Part shown: positions 28,264 to 36,441 of the stretch, one piece after another
How the letters are laid out: the number at the start of each line of letters is the position of its first letter
Numbering within the stretch: the first letter of the stretch is position 1
Assembly: GCF_018408855.1 (NCBI RefSeq)
Contig: NZ_AP024322.1
Coordinates: forward strand, 1,550,001-1,614,000
From: Caballeronia sp. NK8
GTDB lineage: Bacteria > Pseudomonadota > Gammaproteobacteria > Burkholderiales > Burkholderiaceae
Direction of reading: 5' to 3'
Length of the DNA: 64,000 nt
The notes under the pieces: generated by a model
The model's database searches: none
Seen by the model: only the letters and a program-made list of their open reading frames with translations
What the model was told of the DNA's origin: nothing
Position numbers and translations under genes: made by a program

Positions 28264-29511
28264 TTAGAAGCGGTGGATGATACCCACGCCCGCCGCGAAC
28301 ATGCTGCGCGATGCCGACGGCGCGCTCTGGAAGCCATCGCCGATCGTTGCGTTGGCCGCCGTCTGACGATTCGAGGCCGTGCCCGACGGAACTGCCAGCG
28401 TGTTGCCGTTCGCGCGCTGGAACGCTTCGAGCGCGTACAGGCCCGTGCGCTTCGAGAGCGAGTAGTACTGCGAGAGGTTGAACTGGTGGTACGAAGCCGC
28501 ATCGTTGATGCCGTTCGCCTTGCTGGCCCACGTGTAGCTGTAGCCCGCCGCGAAGTCCCATGCCGGCGTCGCCTTCCAGTGCAGCACCGTGCCGGCCGTG
28601 TTGAACACGGCTTCGTCGGTGAACAGCGAGTTCGTGCCCGGGATGTACTGAACGTTCGTGTACGTGACCGAGATGTCCCACGCGCTGTTGAACTGGTAGC
28701 CACCCGCAACGGCGAAGCGCTGCTGAGCCTGCGCGCGCTGATAACCGGCGGTGACCGCCGACACGCCCGGCTGACCGGCGCCGGTCGTGCTCGTCGTATC
28801 GTTGATGGTGGTCGACTGACCGCTGTAGATGCCGCCGCCGTTGGCCGCGTTGTTGATGCGCGAGAACGCCACCGCGCCGCCGATCGGGCCTTGCTGATAC
28901 TGGATCGCCGCCGACCAGGTCGAGCCCTGGTACACGCTGTCGGGCACGCCAGCGAGCGAGTACGAGCCGCTCACCGTGAAGCCGTAGAGCTTCGGCGACG
29001 TGTAGACGATCGAATTGTTCGCGCGGTAGATCGTGTCGAGGCCGTCCAGATCGCCCGGGTGCGCGCCGAAGTAGCCGGTCAGCCAGTTCGTCGGGCTATA
29101 CGGCGAAAGCAGCGTGTAGTACGAGGTGTACTGGCGGCCCAAGGTCAGCGTACCGTAGCCCGGGTTCGTCAGACCGACCCATGCCTGGCGGCCGAACATC
29201 GCGTTGGTGAACTGCTGGCCGCCGCTGTTGATGTCGAAGCCCGATTCCAGCTGGAAGATCGCCTTGTTGCCGCCGCCGAGATCTTCAGCGCCCTTCAGGC
29301 CGAAACGGCTGCCCGCCCAGATGCCCGAGGCCATCTTGACGTTCGAGCGGCCCGGGTTCGTCTTGGCCAGATTCGTCTGGCTGCTTTGATAGACGATCGA
29401 ATCGTCGACGATACCGTACAGCGTGACGCTGCTTTGCGCGAAGGCCGGCGCAGCGGCTGCGAACGCCGTGGCTGCGACGATTGCGCACTTGGTCATCGTG
29501 AAACCCTTCAT
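28264..29511 (-). CDS. Gram-negative porin, OmpC/Omp38-like
   Basis: The 415-residue outer-membrane porin has a signal peptide (MKGFTMTKCAIVAATAFAAAAPAFA) followed by QSSVTLYGIVDDSIVYQS, the standard Burkholderia porin mature start. Repeated beta-strand patterns follow, and the protein ends in a C-terminal Phe (GVGIIHRF) as required for BAM assembly. A GAGGAG site 6 nt before ATG 29511 supports this start over the internal Met at residue 6. Solute specificity is unknown. Confidence 0.94.
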   Translation of the reverse strand: MKGFTMTKCAIVAATAFAAAAPAFAQSSVTLYGIVDDSIVYQSSQTNLAKTNPGRSNVKMASGIWAGSRFGLKGAEDLGGGNKAIFQLESGFDINSGGQQFTNAMFGRQAWVGLTNPGYGTLTLGRQYTSYYTLLSPYSPTNWLTGYFGAHPGDLDGLDTIYRANNSIVYTSPKLYGFTVSGSYSLAGVPDSVYQGSTWSAAIQYQQGPIGGAVAFSRINNAANGGGIYSGQSTTINDTTSTTGAGQPGVSAVTAGYQRAQAQQRFAVAGGYQFNSAWDISVTYTNVQYIPGTNSLFTDEAVFNTAGTVLHWKATPAWDFAAGYSYTWASKANGINDAASYHQFNLSQYYSLSKRTGLYALEAFQRANGNTLAVPSGTASNRQTAANATIGDGFQSAPSASRSMFAAGVGIIHRF

Positions 29512-30011
29512 TTTTTCTCCTCAAGCGTTGGGCAGATACTTCCGTGCGAGTCTGGAACCGGTGCCGCCGTAACGGCTTTGATATGTTTCAACTCGTAACT
29601 TTTATCGGAGGCAAGTGTATGGCTTACAGACAGAATGCGAAAGAAAGACGCGCTTTTGTGTCGTTTTTTTTCACTGTCTGGTTAACCAGTATTTTCCGGC
29701 ACGCAGATATTGGGCAATCGGGCACGAAACTGACAGGAGGCTGACGAAAGCATGGCGTCGACTCAGCGCCTTCAGGGCTTCCCGAATGACATCCCAAACG
29801 CGCCAATCCGCCGTCAGGCCCGCTGTGCAAGGCCGTGACGGGACTCTGCGCTGCAAGACGCTCAGATGTTTATTGGGGTTCGAAAAGAAACCGGTCCGAA
29901 CGGACCGGAGATGGGGTGTCGATAAAGCTCGACCGCCAGAAAGACGGCCGGCAGCGCCGGCGCGTCGAAAGAATTTTGCAAGCTATCCTGCATTACGCCC
30001 GTGCGAATCCT
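29512..30011. other. 500-bp region upstream of the porin without a supported gene
   Basis: Open frames here have no coding look. The region should hold the porin promoter. It has a T8 run at 29665-29672 preceded by a weak hairpin on the plus strand, and the hairpin described separately at 29885-29908. A small RNA opposite the porin leader is possible but not shown. Confidence 0.4.
29885..29908 (-). terminator. Hairpin downstream of the 90-residue hypothetical gene
   Basis: Perfect arms CCGGTCCG (29891-29898) and CGGACCGG (29901-29908) are separated by AA. On the minus strand the stem is followed by TTTCTTTT. It lies about 100 bp after the stop of the gene at 30012, so it is a plausible terminator for it. 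Confidence 0.55.
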
Positions 30012-30284
30012 TCAGTGCTCGATCTTCCCCCGCAGCTCGCGCGCGGTTTCGAGCAGGCCTTCGTAGCCCGAGCGCGCATGTGAAGGCAGATCCGGATCGC
30101 CGACGAGCGTGCCGAGCGTTTCGATGATGCTGTAGAGGATGCCCTTGGCCGCGCTCGCCGCCATCTTGCCTGCCGCGTAGGATTCGTCGACGTGCGAAAT
30201 GGCCGCATCGAACTGTTCGACTTCGGGATGCGCTTCTCCGATCTCCGGGGCGTCGTCGCGCGGCTTGGTCGGATCGCTGTTCAT
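30012..30284 (-). CDS. Hypothetical small helical protein
   Basis: This 90-residue protein starts MNSDPTKPRDDAPEIGEAHP; GGAGG precedes the ATG at 30284. It is soluble and mostly helical, with a small-residue-rich segment (AAGKMAASAAKGILYSIIETLG) and an acidic N-terminus. No family was recognised. It is read in the same direction as the Rieske gene, 79 bp downstream of it. Confidence 0.6.
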   Translation of the reverse strand: MNSDPTKPRDDAPEIGEAHPEVEQFDAAISHVDESYAAGKMAASAAKGILYSIIETLGTLVGDPDLPSHARSGYEGLLETARELRGKIEH

Positions 30285-30363
30285 GATGATGGTCCTCCGT
30301 AGTGGTCTGCTTTCTGTATAGCGCCACCGCGCGAAGCATGCAATCGGCGCATCGCCGCACGCA

Positions 30364-31521
30364 TCAGGAAGCGGGCAGATCCTGCACTTGCTGGATGAAA
30401 TGAATCCGCCGCGTGTCGCCCGAGTTCCTGCCGGCGCCATGGGGCACGCCGCGTTCCATCAGGAGCGCGCGCAAATCGTTGATGACCGGAAAGACCTCGT
30501 GATTGTGATCCGCGCCCTGCCGGTCATGCGCTTCCTGCTCGCGCTCGACGATCCAGCGATCCTCCTTGAAGATGCGCTCGGTAAACCACACGAGCAGCGG
30601 CCATGCGGCGTCGAGCAGGACCGGCACCTTCGGACGGCGGATCGACAACAGCCCGAAGGTGCGGTTCGTGCGCTGCTCGGCGTCGAGCGGCACGTAGGCG
30701 ATCCACAGGTCCATGACCATGGTGTCGTCCTTGGTGCGGATCTTGAGCGTCTGATACGGATATTCGGTGCGAACGGTCATCACGTCCTTCTGGCCGTCGG
30801 CGGGCTTCGCGCCGCGCTTCTGACCGAACACGAGCGCCTCGCCGATCGGCTGTTTGCCCGCCTCGCGCGCGAAGGTGTAGTCGACTTCGATCCAGTCCTC
30901 GCCGCGCCGTCTGCCGAGCGAACGCGCGCGCATGCTGCCCATCTGCCGGCGATGCAGGAACTGATGGTTCATGTCCATCAGGTTTTCGTGCATGAAGGAA
31001 TAGTGGCAATTCACCGCGCGTCCGAAGCGGCGCGTCTTGTAGGCACGATCGGTGGCCGAGACGAGATCGGGGAATTTCGCGCCTTCGGCGAGCGCCGGGT
31101 CGCCCGGGAACACGAACACCAGACCGCCCGCCTCGCGGCACGGATATGCTCGCACGCCGTTGGGCAGACGCTCGCGGCCGAGATAGGGAACGTCGATGCA
31201 GCGGCCGGTGCAGTCGTAGGTCCAGCCGTGGTAGCAGCAGCGGATCGATTCACCGTCGACGACACCCGCCGACAATGGCACCTGCCGATGCGCGCAGCGG
31301 TCCTCGAGCGCGAACACCTTGCCCGATGCGGTACGCACGAGCACGATCGGGTCGCCTGCGAAACGCACGCCGTGCGCGCGGCCGGCCTTCACTTCGCGTG
31401 ACCACGCGAGCGGATACCAGTGATCGGGATGGATATCGACACGGCGCAGATCGCGCGGCGGGCGTGATGGTGCATCGATGGAACCGGCTTCCTGCTCGCC
31501 TTGGGGCAACGCTGCGTGCAT
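30364..31521 (-). CDS. Rieske [2Fe-2S] aromatic-ring oxygenase, terminal oxygenase component
   Basis: The start at 31521 (MHAALPQGEQE) is chosen because GGAGG lies 8 nt upstream; the frame also opens at 31569. The protein is 385 residues. The Rieske motif is CAHRQ (about 76-80) and CCYHGW (about 95-100). The mononuclear iron motif (ENLMDMNHQFLH) follows at about 180. It resembles the VanA-type or PobA-like one-component family, in which a separate reductase supplies electrons. No reductase is adjacent. The substrate is unknown. The LysR gene at 31646 is on the same strand and may regulate it. Confidence 0.85.
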   Translation of the reverse strand: MHAALPQGEQEAGSIDAPSRPPRDLRRVDIHPDHWYPLAWSREVKAGRAHGVRFAGDPIVLVRTASGKVFALEDRCAHRQVPLSAGVVDGESIRCCYHGWTYDCTGRCIDVPYLGRERLPNGVRAYPCREAGGLVFVFPGDPALAEGAKFPDLVSATDRAYKTRRFGRAVNCHYSFMHENLMDMNHQFLHRRQMGSMRARSLGRRRGEDWIEVDYTFAREAGKQPIGEALVFGQKRGAKPADGQKDVMTVRTEYPYQTLKIRTKDDTMVMDLWIAYVPLDAEQRTNRTFGLLSIRRPKVPVLLDAAWPLLVWFTERIFKEDRWIVEREQEAHDRQGADHNHEVFPVINDLRALLMERGVPHGAGRNSGDTRRIHFIQQVQDLPAS

Positions 31522-31645
31522 GTACAACGCCTCCGGTGAAAAGGAGATCGGATGGAGCGCCGCGGTCACATGCGGAGCAATGAACGACCATTCGCAGTCT
31601 ACACGGCGCCGGTGGTTTCGGCGCGCGCCGAAGCGCGTGCGGGCA

Positions 31646-32596
31646 TTACAACGGTTCGCCGAGATACGCGTGCAGATAGTCGATCAGCGCGCGCACCTTC
31701 GGCGGCAGAAAGCGGTTGGGCGGATACAGCAGCCAGACCGGCCCCTGATACGCGCGCGCCTGCATTTCCCAATCGGTGAGCACGGTTTGCACCCGGCCCG
31801 CGGCGAGCGCGTCGCGGGCGGCGAATTCCGGCAGCGCCGCGATGCCGAGGCCGGCTTCGGCCGCCTCCAGCCGCGCGCCCGCGTGATTGGCGATATAGCG
31901 CCCGCGCACCGCGACGGTCACCGTCTCGCCGCTGTTTGTGAAGCGCCAGCGATTGTCGTCGGCAGTTTCGCCCAGATGGATGCAATCGTGACCGGCGAGC
32001 TCGCGCGGATGCGCCGGCGCGCCGCGCTCGCGCACATAGCGCGCCGATGTGCACAGCACCCAGCGCACGCGCCCCAGTTGCCGCGCCGCGAGCCCTTGCG
32101 GCGGATGACTCGTCGCGCGGATCACGAGATCGATGTCGCTCGCGAGCGGGTCGATGTCGTGGTCGGCGAAGACGAGTTGCAGGTCGACGTCCGGCCAGGC
32201 GGCGAGAAACGCCGGCACGAGCGGATGAATGACGGATTTCGCATAAGCCGTGGGCGCCGACAGCGCGACGCGCCCCTGCGGCTTGCCCGACAGCTGACCC
32301 GCGGCATCGACCGCGCCGGACGCGGCCGCCGCCATGTCGCGGCAATGCCGGTAGACGTGATAACCCGATTCGGTCACGCGCACCTTGCGCGTCGAACGTT
32401 CGAGCAGGCGCGTGGCGAGCGCCTCCTCGAGACGCTTGATCTGACGGCTGACGGTCGATGGCGTGATGCCCAATTGCCGCGCCGCAACCGAGAAATTGCC
32501 CGCGTCGACGACGCGCGCGAACACGGCCATGTCGGGCATCAGATCGAAGAGATCGGCTGGATTCATTTGTGCATTCGCGACAATAAAGCTGTGCAT
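31646..32596 (-). CDS. LysR-family transcriptional regulator
   Basis: A 316-residue regulator with an N-terminal winged helix (MAVFARVVDAGNFSVAARQLGITPSTVSRQIKRLEEALATRL, in consecutive parts) and a periplasmic-binding-like effector domain. It is divergent from the EamA exporter at 32663, with a 7-bp-arm palindrome between them, so control of that exporter is the best guess. An internal Met at residue 11 (MNPADLFDL) is an alternative start. Confidence 0.9.
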   Translation of the reverse strand: MHSFIVANAQMNPADLFDLMPDMAVFARVVDAGNFSVAARQLGITPSTVSRQIKRLEEALATRLLERSTRKVRVTESGYHVYRHCRDMAAAASGAVDAAGQLSGKPQGRVALSAPTAYAKSVIHPLVPAFLAAWPDVDLQLVFADHDIDPLASDIDLVIRATSHPPQGLAARQLGRVRWVLCTSARYVRERGAPAHPRELAGHDCIHLGETADDNRWRFTNSGETVTVAVRGRYIANHAGARLEAAEAGLGIAALPEFAARDALAAGRVQTVLTDWEMQARAYQGPVWLLYPPNRFLPPKVRALIDYLHAYLGEPL

Positions 32597-32622
32597 CGGA
32601 ACCTGATTATCACCTCGACCGC

Positions 32623-32638
32623 ATCATTGGACAATGAT
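32623..32638. promoter_or_regulatory. Palindrome between LysR and EamA genes
   Basis: The perfect inverted repeat ATCATTG-GA-CAATGAT lies 25 bp before the EamA start and 26 bp before the LysR start. It is a reasonable LysR or autoregulatory operator. Confidence 0.5.
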
Positions 32639-32662
32639 CGCTCCCTTCATCGGAGTCGCCGC

Positions 32663-33592
32663 ATGATCATCGATCCACCCGCCCGACGCCTGCTTCCGCT
32701 ATCCGATCTGCTGCTGTTCGCCGTCGCGATGGTGTGGGGCAGCAGTTACGGCATCGTCAAGAGCGCGCTCGTGTTCTATCCGGTGCTGGCGCTGCTCGCG
32801 CTGCGCTTCGGGATCACGTTCTGTCTGCTTGCCGTGCACTTGCGGCATCTGCGGCACGCGAGCGCGGCGACCCTGCGCGGCGTGCTCGTCCTCGGCCTTC
32901 TGCTGCTGTCGATCTTTCTCGCCGAGACCTTCGGCGTGCTGCACACGCGCGCCGCGAACGCCGCGTTTCTGATCAGCCTGTGCGTCGTGTTGACGCCGCT
33001 CGTCGAGTGGGCGCTGCTTCGGCGGCGTCCCGGCGCGGCGGAGTGGCTCGCGGTCGGCGTGTCGTTCGCGGGCGCGTGGCTGCTCGCGGGCGACGGCGCG
33101 TTGTCCTTCGACTTCAATCCCGGCGATTGGCTGATCCTCGCCGCCGCCGTGCTGCGCGCGCTGGCAGTCTGCGTGACCAAGCGCGTGCTGCGCGCGGCGC
33201 CCTTGCCCGCGCTCACCGTGACGGCCGTGCAGGCGGGCGTCGTCGCTTCGGGAAGCGCGGCGATCGCCTTGCTCTTCGCGCCGTCGCAATGGCAGGCGTT
33301 GCCCGCGCTCGCCGGTCACGGCATGTTCTGGGGCTCGGTGCTGTATCTCGTGTGCGCGTGCACGCTGTTCGCATTCTTCGCGCAGAACTACGCGATCGGC
33401 CGCAGCAGTCCGACGCGCGTCTCTCTGTTGATGGGCAGCGAGCCCGCGTTCGGCGCGCTCTTCGCGAGCGTGTGGCTCGGCGAGCATGTGTCGATGGCGG
33501 GCTGGATCGGCGGCGGGATGATCGTCGCGGCCTCGCTGATGGCGACGGTGCCCTGGCGCGGGATGTTCGCGGCGCGTCCGAGTCAAGCTTAG
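32663..33592 (+). CDS. EamA/DMT-family transporter
   Basis: The start MIIDPPARRLLPLSDLL gives 309 residues; a longer open frame upstream runs through the LysR gene and is not used. About ten membrane helices form two EamA repeats (VAMVWGSSYGIVKSAL and the second repeat around VCACTLFAFFAQNYAIGRS, SPTRVSLLMGSEPAFGAL). It is an inner-membrane metabolite exporter or importer of unknown substrate, divergent from the LysR gene. Its stop abuts that of the convergent methyltransferase gene. Confidence 0.88.
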   Translation: MIIDPPARRLLPLSDLLLFAVAMVWGSSYGIVKSALVFYPVLALLALRFGITFCLLAVHLRHLRHASAATLRGVLVLGLLLLSIFLAETFGVLHTRAANAAFLISLCVVLTPLVEWALLRRRPGAAEWLAVGVSFAGAWLLAGDGALSFDFNPGDWLILAAAVLRALAVCVTKRVLRAAPLPALTVTAVQAGVVASGSAAIALLFAPSQWQALPALAGHGMFWGSVLYLVCACTLFAFFAQNYAIGRSSPTRVSLLMGSEPAFGALFASVWLGEHVSMAGWIGGGMIVAASLMATVPWRGMFAARPSQA

Positions 33593-34240
33593 CTATGCGC
33601 GCTTCTCGAACACCACGCTGAAGTTATTGGCCGGCATCGCGACTGTCTCCACCAGCGTGAAGCCGGCCTTTTCGCCCAGTTTCTCGACTGCCTCCATGTC
33701 GCGCACGCCCCAGCGCGGATCGTTCGCGCGCAACTGCTGATCGAAGGCGTCGTTGCTCGGCGCGGTGTGGGCGCCGTTGCGCCGGTAAGGCCCGTACAGG
33801 TAAAGTACGCCCCCCGCGCTCAGGCGCGCGCCCGCGCCGCGAAACAGCGCCTCGGCGGCTTCCCACGGCGCGATGTGAATCATGTTGATGCACACGATGC
33901 CCGCCGCGTTCGCGATCCCCCAGTCGTCATCGAGCACGTCCAGCGCGAGCGGCGCGTTCAGGTTCGCGAGAGCCGAGTGAGCGCGCCATGCGGCAATGGA
34001 AGCGCGCGCGTTCGCATCGGGATCGCTCGGCTGCCATACGACGCCCGGCAGCGCCGCGGCACAATGTGCGGCGTGCTGCCCGGTGCCGCTCGCGATCTCC
34101 AGCACGACGCCGCTTGACGGCAAAACGCGCGCGAGGACCGATAAAATCGCATCGCGATTGCGCTCGGCGGCGGGCGCGCGGCGGCGCACGGAAGGGTCGG
34201 GATGCTGGGTGTCGTCGGAGCCGGATGAAGCTGGGTTCAT
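33593..34240 (-). CDS. SAM-dependent methyltransferase-like protein, DUF938
   Basis: The 215-residue protein has the DUF938 pattern: RRRAPAAERNRDAILSVL at the N-terminus, a SAM-binding motif VLEIASGTGQHAAH, WQPSDPD, then CINMIHIAPWEAAEALF and GGVLYLYGPYRRNGAHT. DUF938 proteins are class I methyltransferase folds of unknown substrate. It abuts the convergent EamA gene without a spacer. Confidence 0.88.
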   Translation of the reverse strand: MNPASSGSDDTQHPDPSVRRRAPAAERNRDAILSVLARVLPSSGVVLEIASGTGQHAAHCAAALPGVVWQPSDPDANARASIAAWRAHSALANLNAPLALDVLDDDWGIANAAGIVCINMIHIAPWEAAEALFRGAGARLSAGGVLYLYGPYRRNGAHTAPSNDAFDQQLRANDPRWGVRDMEAVEKLGEKAGFTLVETVAMPANNFSVVFEKRA

Positions 34241-34447
34241 GTGTGTTCGATGCGCGTGCGCGCAGAGGGAGCGGGAGTCGCATCGAGCCTAACGGCGCGC
34301 ATCACGAAGCGTCAAGGGCCACGCTCGCGCGAAGGCAAAGGGTCGCCGGGTTGGCGCGTTTCGTGCTGCCGAATCGCGCCAACCCGGCGCGAGGAAAGCG
34401 CGTCCCGTGGGCAAACCTGTGTATGCTCCCGGTTGTCCCGCGTCCGC

Positions 34448-34522
34448 GTTTGCATTTCGCATGCATGCGCCTTGCATACCGAATGCCAGTTTGAATGCAT
34501 TGGAAACGCATGCAAAATGCCA
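34448..34522. repeat. Cluster of ATGC-rich motifs in a 359-bp intergenic region
   Basis: The stretch 34241-34599 between the methyltransferase and ankyrin genes has no supported gene. It contains at least seven ATGC words (TTTGCATTTCGCATGCATGC, CTTGCATACCGAATGCC, TGAATGCATTGG, GCATGCAAAATGCC) in about 75 bp. A related word follows the ankyrin gene at about 35163 (TTGCATGCATGATGCAA). It belongs to the dispersed motif family described in the findings. Confidence 0.5.
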
Positions 34523-34599
34523 GCGCGACACCGAGCGCGCCGAATCCATCCCGACGAACCGAGAACCGCGCACGCGGCGCGATCGACATGGAGTGAATC

Positions 34600-35136
34600 A
34601 TGCAGCACGACCCGAACCGCAGCCCCACGCCGCATTCGAACGATGGCCCCGACGACGACATGATCGCGTTCGCGAGCGAAGTGTTCGATGTCGCGCGCCG
34701 TGGCGATGCCGCGATGCTCGATGCGCTCCTGAGCAAGGGCGTGCCGCCCAACCTGCGCAACGACAAGGGCGACAGCCTCGTGATGCTCGCGAGCTATCAC
34801 GGCCACGCCGAAGCCGTGCGCGTGCTGCTCGGGCACAAGGCGGACCCGAACCTGCGCAACGACAATGGTCAGACGCCGATCGCGGGCGCCGCGTTCAAGG
34901 GCTTCGCCGACGTGATCGAAACGCTGCTGGATCACGGCGCGGATGTCGAAGGCGCATCGCCCGACGGCCGCACCGCGCTGATGATCGCGGCGATGTTCAA
35001 TCGCGTGGAGATCGTCGAGTTGCTGATCGCGCGCGGCGCGAATGCCGATGCGCGCGACGCCGGCGGTTTTTCCGCGCGTGACGCCGCCGAGAAGATGGGC
35101 GCACCCGACACGGCCGCGCGACTTTCGAAGGCATGA
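34600..35136 (+). CDS. Ankyrin-repeat protein
   Basis: The 178-residue soluble protein contains about four ankyrin repeats: FDVARRGDAAMLDALLSKG, DSLVMLASYHGHAEAVRVLL, TPIAGAAFKGFADVIETLL and TALMIAAMFNRVEIVELLI. An acidic N-terminal tail precedes them. Ankyrin repeats mediate protein binding. Similar short proteins often sit next to catalase or are stand-alone in Burkholderia. No partner is evident here. GGAG lies upstream of the ATG. Confidence 0.9.
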   Translation: MQHDPNRSPTPHSNDGPDDDMIAFASEVFDVARRGDAAMLDALLSKGVPPNLRNDKGDSLVMLASYHGHAEAVRVLLGHKADPNLRNDNGQTPIAGAAFKGFADVIETLLDHGADVEGASPDGRTALMIAAMFNRVEIVELLIARGANADARDAGGFSARDAAEKMGAPDTAARLSKA

Positions 35137-35282
35137 AGCCGTCCGCTCGACGCGATGTTCTTTGCATGCATGATGCAATCCGCTGAACGAACGACGCCCC
35201 ATCTGCGTCGAAGCGTTCTGACCAGCATCGATCCAATAACGAACCAGACAAGCAGGTGACCCGGAACCATGGAGCTTTTGCG

Positions 35283-36410
35283 ATGACAGGCGGTTTCTCG
35301 CATCGGGGTGACGTCGTCGATGCCGCCGCACGCCTGATTCTGCGTACGGCGGCACTGATCATCGCGATCGGACGCGGGTTGCGCGCGCTGCGTCTGACCA
35401 CGAGCCTGTCGATCGCCGCCGCGTTCGCGCTCTCCGCTTGCGGCCTGATGCCTCAGCAGACGCCCGCGCCGATCGTCGAGCATTCCTATATCCCGGCGCC
35501 CGAAGAGACTGGCTCCGGCGAGCCCGAAGAGCCCTTGCCCGCCGTGCAGGCCCCGGAACCGGCTTCCGCCGTGAAGCCCGCGCCCGCGCCGAAGCCGAAG
35601 CGCCGTGTCGTCAGGCCGAAACCGCCGGAGCCTGCTGTCGCCCCGCCGCCCGAGCCACCGGAACCGCCGCCTCCGCCGCAAATCATCTCGACACGCATCA
35701 TGCAGCACGAGCAACTGCACGGCCTGCTCGACGCCGAGGTGCAGCGCGCCGACGGCAAGGTCGTCGGCCGCGCGGTGGACATGTACGTCGATGCCGGCGC
35801 AAAGCCGAAGCTCATGATGGTGAATCTGTCGGGCTTCCTCGGCGTCGGCGACCGCAAGGTGAACTTCCCGTGGTCGGCCTTCCGCTTCACGCCGAATTCG
35901 AAGACCGCGCCGATCACCTTCGTGCCGCCCGCGCCGGCCGCCAAGGGCAAGCCGGCGGAACCGGCGCCGAAGCCTCAACCGGTCGCCGAGGCGCCGGCGA
36001 GCCTGCTGCAACTCGTCGATTCGACGGTGACGCAAAAGAGCGGCGCGCGTATCGGGCGCGTGGTGGACGTGCTCGTCGACTCGCAGGCTCAGCCGCAGGC
36101 GCTCGTGCTCGATCTGTCCAGCTCGCTCGCGGGCGACAAGCGGCATGTGGCCGCGAACTGGGGCGACCTGCACGTGCTCTCGCGCAACAAACAATGGCAA
36201 CTGCAGATGGATTTCAACGACGCGCAACTCAAGGCCGCGCCGACCTACGCGCCCGAGCAGCCGATCAAGATCGTGTCGCCGATCGTGCCCGCCCCCGCGC
36301 CGGCTTCGACCGCGAGCGCTGCATCGGCGCCGGCAGCTTCGGCAGTGTCGGCAACGTCCGGCTCCGTGTCGGCGCAGGCGCCGGCTTCGGGTGCCCGCCC
36401 GGCCAGATAA
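35283..36410 (+). CDS. Lipoprotein with two PRC-barrel-like domains
   Basis: The start at 35283 (MTGGFSHRGDV) has GGAG 8 nt upstream and gives 375 residues. After a hydrophobic stretch the lipobox LSAC is at about residue 52, unusually far from the start, so the N-terminus may be shorter. A Pro/Ala/Lys-rich linker (about 65-130) precedes two similar PRC-barrel-like units: LLDAEVQRADGKVVGRAVDM near 145 and LVDSTVTQKSGARIGRVVDV near 245. The tail is Ala/Ser/Pro low complexity. The function is unknown; it is probably an envelope-associated scaffold. The MFS gene follows after 31 bp. Confidence 0.75.
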   Translation: MTGGFSHRGDVVDAAARLILRTAALIIAIGRGLRALRLTTSLSIAAAFALSACGLMPQQTPAPIVEHSYIPAPEETGSGEPEEPLPAVQAPEPASAVKPAPAPKPKRRVVRPKPPEPAVAPPPEPPEPPPPPQIISTRIMQHEQLHGLLDAEVQRADGKVVGRAVDMYVDAGAKPKLMMVNLSGFLGVGDRKVNFPWSAFRFTPNSKTAPITFVPPAPAAKGKPAEPAPKPQPVAEAPASLLQLVDSTVTQKSGARIGRVVDVLVDSQAQPQALVLDLSSSLAGDKRHVAANWGDLHVLSRNKQWQLQMDFNDAQLKAAPTYAPEQPIKIVSPIVPAPAPASTASAASAPAASAVSATSGSVSAQAPASGARPAR

Positions 36411-36441
36411 CGGATAACGAGATCGAGAACCGATTCACAAC

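Noticed and set aside
29615..30127. 170-codon frame in the porin upstream region
   Set aside because: It has no coding-like composition and overlaps the small minus-strand gene at 30012. No homologous domain is recognised.
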